Assembly: GCA_902364065.1 (NCBI GenBank)
Contig: CABJCJ010000012.1
Span: forward strand, 10,140 to 74,139
Origin: Veillonellaceae bacterium SB90
Lineage (GTDB): Bacteria > Bacillota > Negativicutes > Selenomonadales > Selenomonadaceae
Length of the DNA: 64,000 nucleotides
Direction: 5' to 3'
Each line of letters begins with the position of its first letter. The first letter of the stretch is position 1. The notes under the pieces are model-generated. The model had not been told where the DNA came from. It did no database searches and saw only the letters and a program-made list of their open reading frames with translations. A program made the position numbers and the translations under genes. Below, piece after piece: positions 60,797 to 64,000 of this stretch.

Positions 60797-61798
60797 TCAT
60801 CTCGCTATCCCTGCATAAAGGCCGTACCCGCACCGCAGAACCGGATGGCCTCCATGCGTTCCCAAAGAAACCATTTGACCGTTGATGCGCGTCCGGAAAC
60901 AGGAACCAGCTTCAATCAGGCAAATGCTGTTCTTTTTCTCTGCAAAGGAAGCATCCGTCACGAATCCTCCGGCACGGCGCAGCCGGTATGCCCCTCGGCA
61001 GACCAAATCCAACTCGGATTCCTCGGGAATGACAGAAGAAAGTGCCATCTGCCAGGAAGACTGCTTCCCCTGCAGCAAATGGTACAGCGCAGCATCATCA
61101 GCCCCACAGATTTCATAATCCTCCAGCTGGATGCTGTCATCTGCCATATGAAACTTGCCATAACCAGAACTGCGTTTGCCGCCCAGCCCAGACAATCCGA
61201 CAAAAGTCAGGATATTTGCAAAGAAAGCCGCATCCTCTTCCTGCTCCGCTGCCAGAATGACATATAATCCGGATGAATTGTCGAAGATGAAGGAATCGAC
61301 AAAGTACGGCAGAGACTCTTCTTCCCGACAGTTCACACGCTGACGAAGGACCTCCTGCCCAAAGGTATTCTCCTCAATAAATGAGCTGCCTTCCAGGGCA
61401 GCCTTTATATATGCCGCCATACGGCTGGCCCGTATATAACCGATTTTCTTCTGCTGCTTCCAGACCGAAGCCATATGGCAGACGGATGCATACGACATTG
61501 ACGAACAGTCCGCAGACTTCACCGGCAAAATGGGGCGTGGCAGATAAAAATACAGTTCTCCGTTGCTTGTTTCCTGCCATGGCAAAAGATCCGAAAAACG
61601 AAGCTGCCTCTTCTGTACCTTATCCAGAAAAGCGCGGGCGGATACGGTTTCATCCGCATGATACATCTCAGCCAGCAAAGCTGAAAACAAGGCATCCGAA
61701 GACAGAGTAAACCGCGTATGTTCCAAGCCGCCGCCACATTCAGCCGTGCCGAAATGAACCGGCGCATCGAAGCGCAGCGGATAAAGAAAATAATTCAT
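60797..61798 (-). CDS. csm4: Type III-A effector subunit Csm4
   Basis: The 333-residue RAMP protein starts with YPLRFDAPVHFG and has SGLGGKRSSGYGKF in the second half, the Csm4 glycine-rich loop. It binds the crRNA 5' tag next to Csm1. The ATG overlaps the csm3 stop by four bases. Confidence 0.88.
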   Translation of the reverse strand: MNYFLYPLRFDAPVHFGTAECGGGLEHTRFTLSSDALFSALLAEMYHADETVSARAFLDKVQKRQLRFSDLLPWQETSNGELYFYLPRPILPVKSADCSSMSYASVCHMASVWKQQKKIGYIRASRMAAYIKAALEGSSFIEENTFGQEVLRQRVNCREEESLPYFVDSFIFDNSSGLYVILAAEQEEDAAFFANILTFVGLSGLGGKRSSGYGKFHMADDSIQLEDYEICGADDAALYHLLQGKQSSWQMALSSVIPEESELDLVCRGAYRLRRAGGFVTDASFAEKKNSICLIEAGSCFRTRINGQMVSLGTHGGHPVLRCGYGLYAGIAR

Positions 61799-62514
61799 GA
61801 CTCACACAAATCCTCCTGCAGCATAGTCTCAATTGTTTTCATCAAGGCCTTGTCCGGCTTTGCATCGAGAACAAAGTGCTTCGCGCCAATGTCATGAATG
61901 GAAACCCGGCCATAGCCGCGCGAACCATGACCACCCAGATAATCCATCTGCAAAAGCCGCAGTCCATTCCGAAGGGTTTTCATGTCTTCAAGTATTTCAT
62001 CATCGCGTTCAATGTTGTATACGAGGCGAAAAGAAAATTCTGCGCCAGCCGGGACACGCTCAATCTGACGCGGATTGGCCGTAGCCGTGAGACGGTCGAT
62101 GGAATTCTCAAACTTGATTTCACCAATATACGTATCAAGTTCCAGATTTTCCAGATACTGCACCGAGGATTCAGTCAACGGTAAATCAAAAAACTGGAGA
62201 CGGGAAGGCCTGCCACTGTTACTGCCTTTCGCTGCCGCTCCAAAGAGCCGGGCAATCCCCTCCGGGTCTTGATCGATGGGATTCAAGATATAGCCTGAAG
62301 CCATGCTTTTAGCCAATAACGTGCGAATCTTGCCCTTAAGCGAACTTCCCGGTATAATCGGCTGTTTGGTCAACGGGTCACGGACAAATGGACTGTCTAC
62401 AGCACCGATTGGGGCAAAAGCAGAAGCTCCGCCAATATGAAGGCCACTCTCCAGCTTCAATGTGGCACGCAAATCAATCTTCCCTTTGAGTACGCCCTGC
62501 GTCTGCTGTTCCAT
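61795..62514 (-). CDS. csm3: Type III-A backbone subunit and target RNase Csm3
   Basis: The protein has the Csm3 pattern LESGLHIGGASAFAPIGAVDSP with the target-RNA-cutting aspartate (D40), then PGSSLKGKIRTLLA and GGHGSRGYGRV. Several copies form the complex backbone and cut target RNA every six nucleotides. The ATG at 62514 is well spaced from AAAGGAG; the ATG two codons earlier (62520) overlaps the csm2 stop but is too close to that site. Confidence 0.9.
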   Translation of the reverse strand: MEQQTQGVLKGKIDLRATLKLESGLHIGGASAFAPIGAVDSPFVRDPLTKQPIIPGSSLKGKIRTLLAKSMASGYILNPIDQDPEGIARLFGAAAKGSNSGRPSRLQFFDLPLTESSVQYLENLELDTYIGEIKFENSIDRLTATANPRQIERVPAGAEFSFRLVYNIERDDEILEDMKTLRNGLRLLQMDYLGGHGSRGYGRVSIHDIGAKHFVLDAKPDKALMKTIETMLQEDLCES

Positions 62515-62516
62515 GT

Positions 62517-62954
62517 TCATCTCTCCTTTCCGCCATAAAATCTATGATAAGCAACCAGGGCTTCCACAAAGTGTGCAAAATCCTGATACCGGTTGAAATC
62601 ACGTCCAATTGCATCGATGCGCGCAAAGAGATCTGCTTTCTCAATAAAATTCCTTACTTCTTTTTCTTGTTTTTCTTTGTCACGGCCAGCCTGATAGGCA
62701 AGACGCACCTTCAGGTATTTGACTTCAGCAGCCAGGTCATCCGGCAGTTCCTTGCTCTCACTATGCTTCATATGCCAGACATCGATTTTATTCGTCACCA
62801 TATTGACAGCCGTCAAGAACTTGCGAATCTGATTTGTCTTAAGTCGCAAAATCATCATGTCATTTTCTCCTCGTTTTGGAACACGCATGCTTGTAATGAC
62901 ACGTTCCGCTTCTGCAGCGATATCCGGGATGGCCGGCTTCCTTGCTTCTTTCAT
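62517..62954 (-). CDS. csm2: Type III-A small subunit Csm2
   Basis: The 145-residue helical protein has LKTNQIRKFLTAVN and LKVRLAYQAGRDKE, the conserved Csm2 core. It lines the crRNA-target duplex. The ATG at 62954 overlaps the csm1 stop (ATGA). Confidence 0.88.
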   Translation of the reverse strand: MKEARKPAIPDIAAEAERVITSMRVPKRGENDMMILRLKTNQIRKFLTAVNMVTNKIDVWHMKHSESKELPDDLAAEVKYLKVRLAYQAGRDKEKQEKEVRNFIEKADLFARIDAIGRDFNRYQDFAHFVEALVAYHRFYGGKER

Positions 62955-64000
62955 CGTGACGTTTCCCCTTTCTCGCGCAATCCATACAGGATTAATTCTG
63001 TTGCGGTCAGCAGTTCCCGCCGGTCCTTCACCTGACGATACCACGTATAAAGCGTTCGACGTACTTCCTCATACGTCTTCCGGCGATTCTCGCTTGCTCG
63101 TGATCCCGGATCCATACGTGCCAAAAGATAGGCAAATCGTGCCAGCTGAATGGATCCCTCTGTGCTCAACAGTGTCAGCAATCGGTATAAGCCAGCTTTG
63201 CTGAAAGACAACCGGCTTGTATCGTTATCATGCTCAGCAGCAAAACAGAAATGAGTCTGCAGAAAGTGTAGCTTTTCACCACATACACGCTCGATGAAAT
63301 CCTGCCATGGATACGTTTCTACGCGCATGGCATCATCCGAAATGCCAAACAAAGAAAGGCTGTCCTTCCCGGGCATTGCCTTGGCCGCATCTTCCAGCCG
63401 GCCGGCCTGACGGGCCATATCTGCCACAGGGTGACGGCTTTTGAACAATCCAACACCCGCTGAAAAATGCAGCTTGCCGCCCGTGAACCGTTGAAAGGCC
63501 CGATAGAGATCGACGGCCAGTTCCAGGATGTCATCCCAGCTGCCAACGAGGAAAATATCATCACCACCGGAATAGATGATATGAACCTTCCTGGCTTCTT
63601 TCTTCGGCGTGTGGAACAAGGAAAATTTCACATGATCCTGCTCGCCAATGCCATTAACTTCGCCACGGCAAAGCGCATTAATGTCATGCTTGAAAAAGAG
63701 GGAGAGCTGCCGCGACAACGCGGCCATGCGCGTCAATGTCGTATAGCGATCCGGGAATCCCGCCAGGAAGGCCGCCCCCAAATTATCTACATCTGCACGC
63801 AGGACACCAAGACGCGAGATACCGCCGGAAGGCGACAGTCCAGAAGATAATGCAGAAAGCGTCTCAAACTCCAAAACGTGTCCATGCTCATCGCGCATCG
63901 TATAATCGCCAAGCCAGAGATGTGTCGCCAGGCGTTCGCCGGTGAGTGTCTTGTTCTTGACAGCAGTTTACAGCTTTTTGAAGCACAATAAAATCGCATA
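62951..64000 (-). CDS. csm1: Cas10/Csm1 C-terminal part, with in-frame stop near window end
   Basis: The frame open from 63967 to 62951 encodes the Palm2 domain of Cas10: RLGVLRADVDNLG, the cyclic-oligoadenylate synthase motif YSGGDDIFLVG (GGDD codons at 63557-63568), FSAGVGLF and the C-terminal helical domain. The homology clearly begins upstream of the first ATG (63898), in KNKTLTGERLATHLWLGDY. An in-frame TAA stands at 63968-63970 just before it. Cas10 should extend several hundred residues further (HD, Palm1, zinc region), beyond base 64000. Either a nonsense change or frameshift splits the gene, or the sequence has an error. Confidence 0.82.

Noticed and set aside
58560..64000. CRISPR repeat array near the cas genes
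   Set aside because: No regularly spaced repeats were found in the window; an array would have to lie beyond base 64000.

Overview
The window reads as chromosome of a GC-rich, anaerobic Firmicute. Gene content suggests the Negativicutes, most likely a Selenomonadaceae member near Mitsuokella or Selenomonas. Reasons are the long Firmicute form of HflX, a class 1B dihydroorotate dehydrogenase paired with PyrK, a DcuC-type C4-dicarboxylate carrier, and consensus SigA promoters with strong Shine-Dalgarno sites. The genus is inferred from overall impression, not from a search. I see no tRNA, rRNA, insertion sequence or prophage.

Left part (1-17 kb): a leftward group holds D-amino-acid transaminase, an HD protein, a metallo-beta-lactamase-fold hydrolase, a NudC-type Nudix enzyme, a coiled-coil protein and a polysaccharide deacetylase cut by the window edge. 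Next come a short D,D-carboxypeptidase, a divergent lexA with unusual residues, an aluminium-resistance/methionine gamma-lyase-like PLP enzyme, hflX, and a co-translated pair (a nucleoid-associated protein and an unknown). Two anion transporters (DASS and DcuC) flank a Tat-exported phosphoesterase.

Middle (17-44 kb): a mechanosensitive-channel remnant, an ASCH-like protein, a SIMPL-domain protein, an acyltransferase, ftsY and smc, a LysR regulator with a DUF441 membrane protein, and the spermidine/putrescine operon potABCD. Then follow mgsA, an OFA-family transporter whose leader carries a ZTP-type riboswitch and terminator, a TGS/nucleoside-kinase fusion, pit with its DUF47 partner, an aminotransferase, lysC, uraA with rluA, and fba.

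Right part (44-64 kb): one leftward operon, pyrB-pyrC-carA-carB-pyrK-pyrD-pyrF-pyrE, encodes all of de novo UMP synthesis. It starts from a consensus promoter and a 200-nt attenuator leader. It is followed by a beta-CASP nuclease, murB, trmL, a phosphatase and a small basic protein. The right edge is a type III-A CRISPR-Cas effector operon (csm1-csm2-csm3-csm4-csm5-cas6) that looks less GC-rich than its surroundings. Its csm1 frame is broken by an in-frame TAA near the window end, and no CRISPR array lies in the window.

The observations most worth following up are the LexA lacking the usual catalytic lysine and scissile glycine, the ZTP riboswitch on an OFA transporter, the JAMM-like motif at the N-terminus of HflX, the pyr leader without a recognisable PyrR site, and the interrupted csm1.
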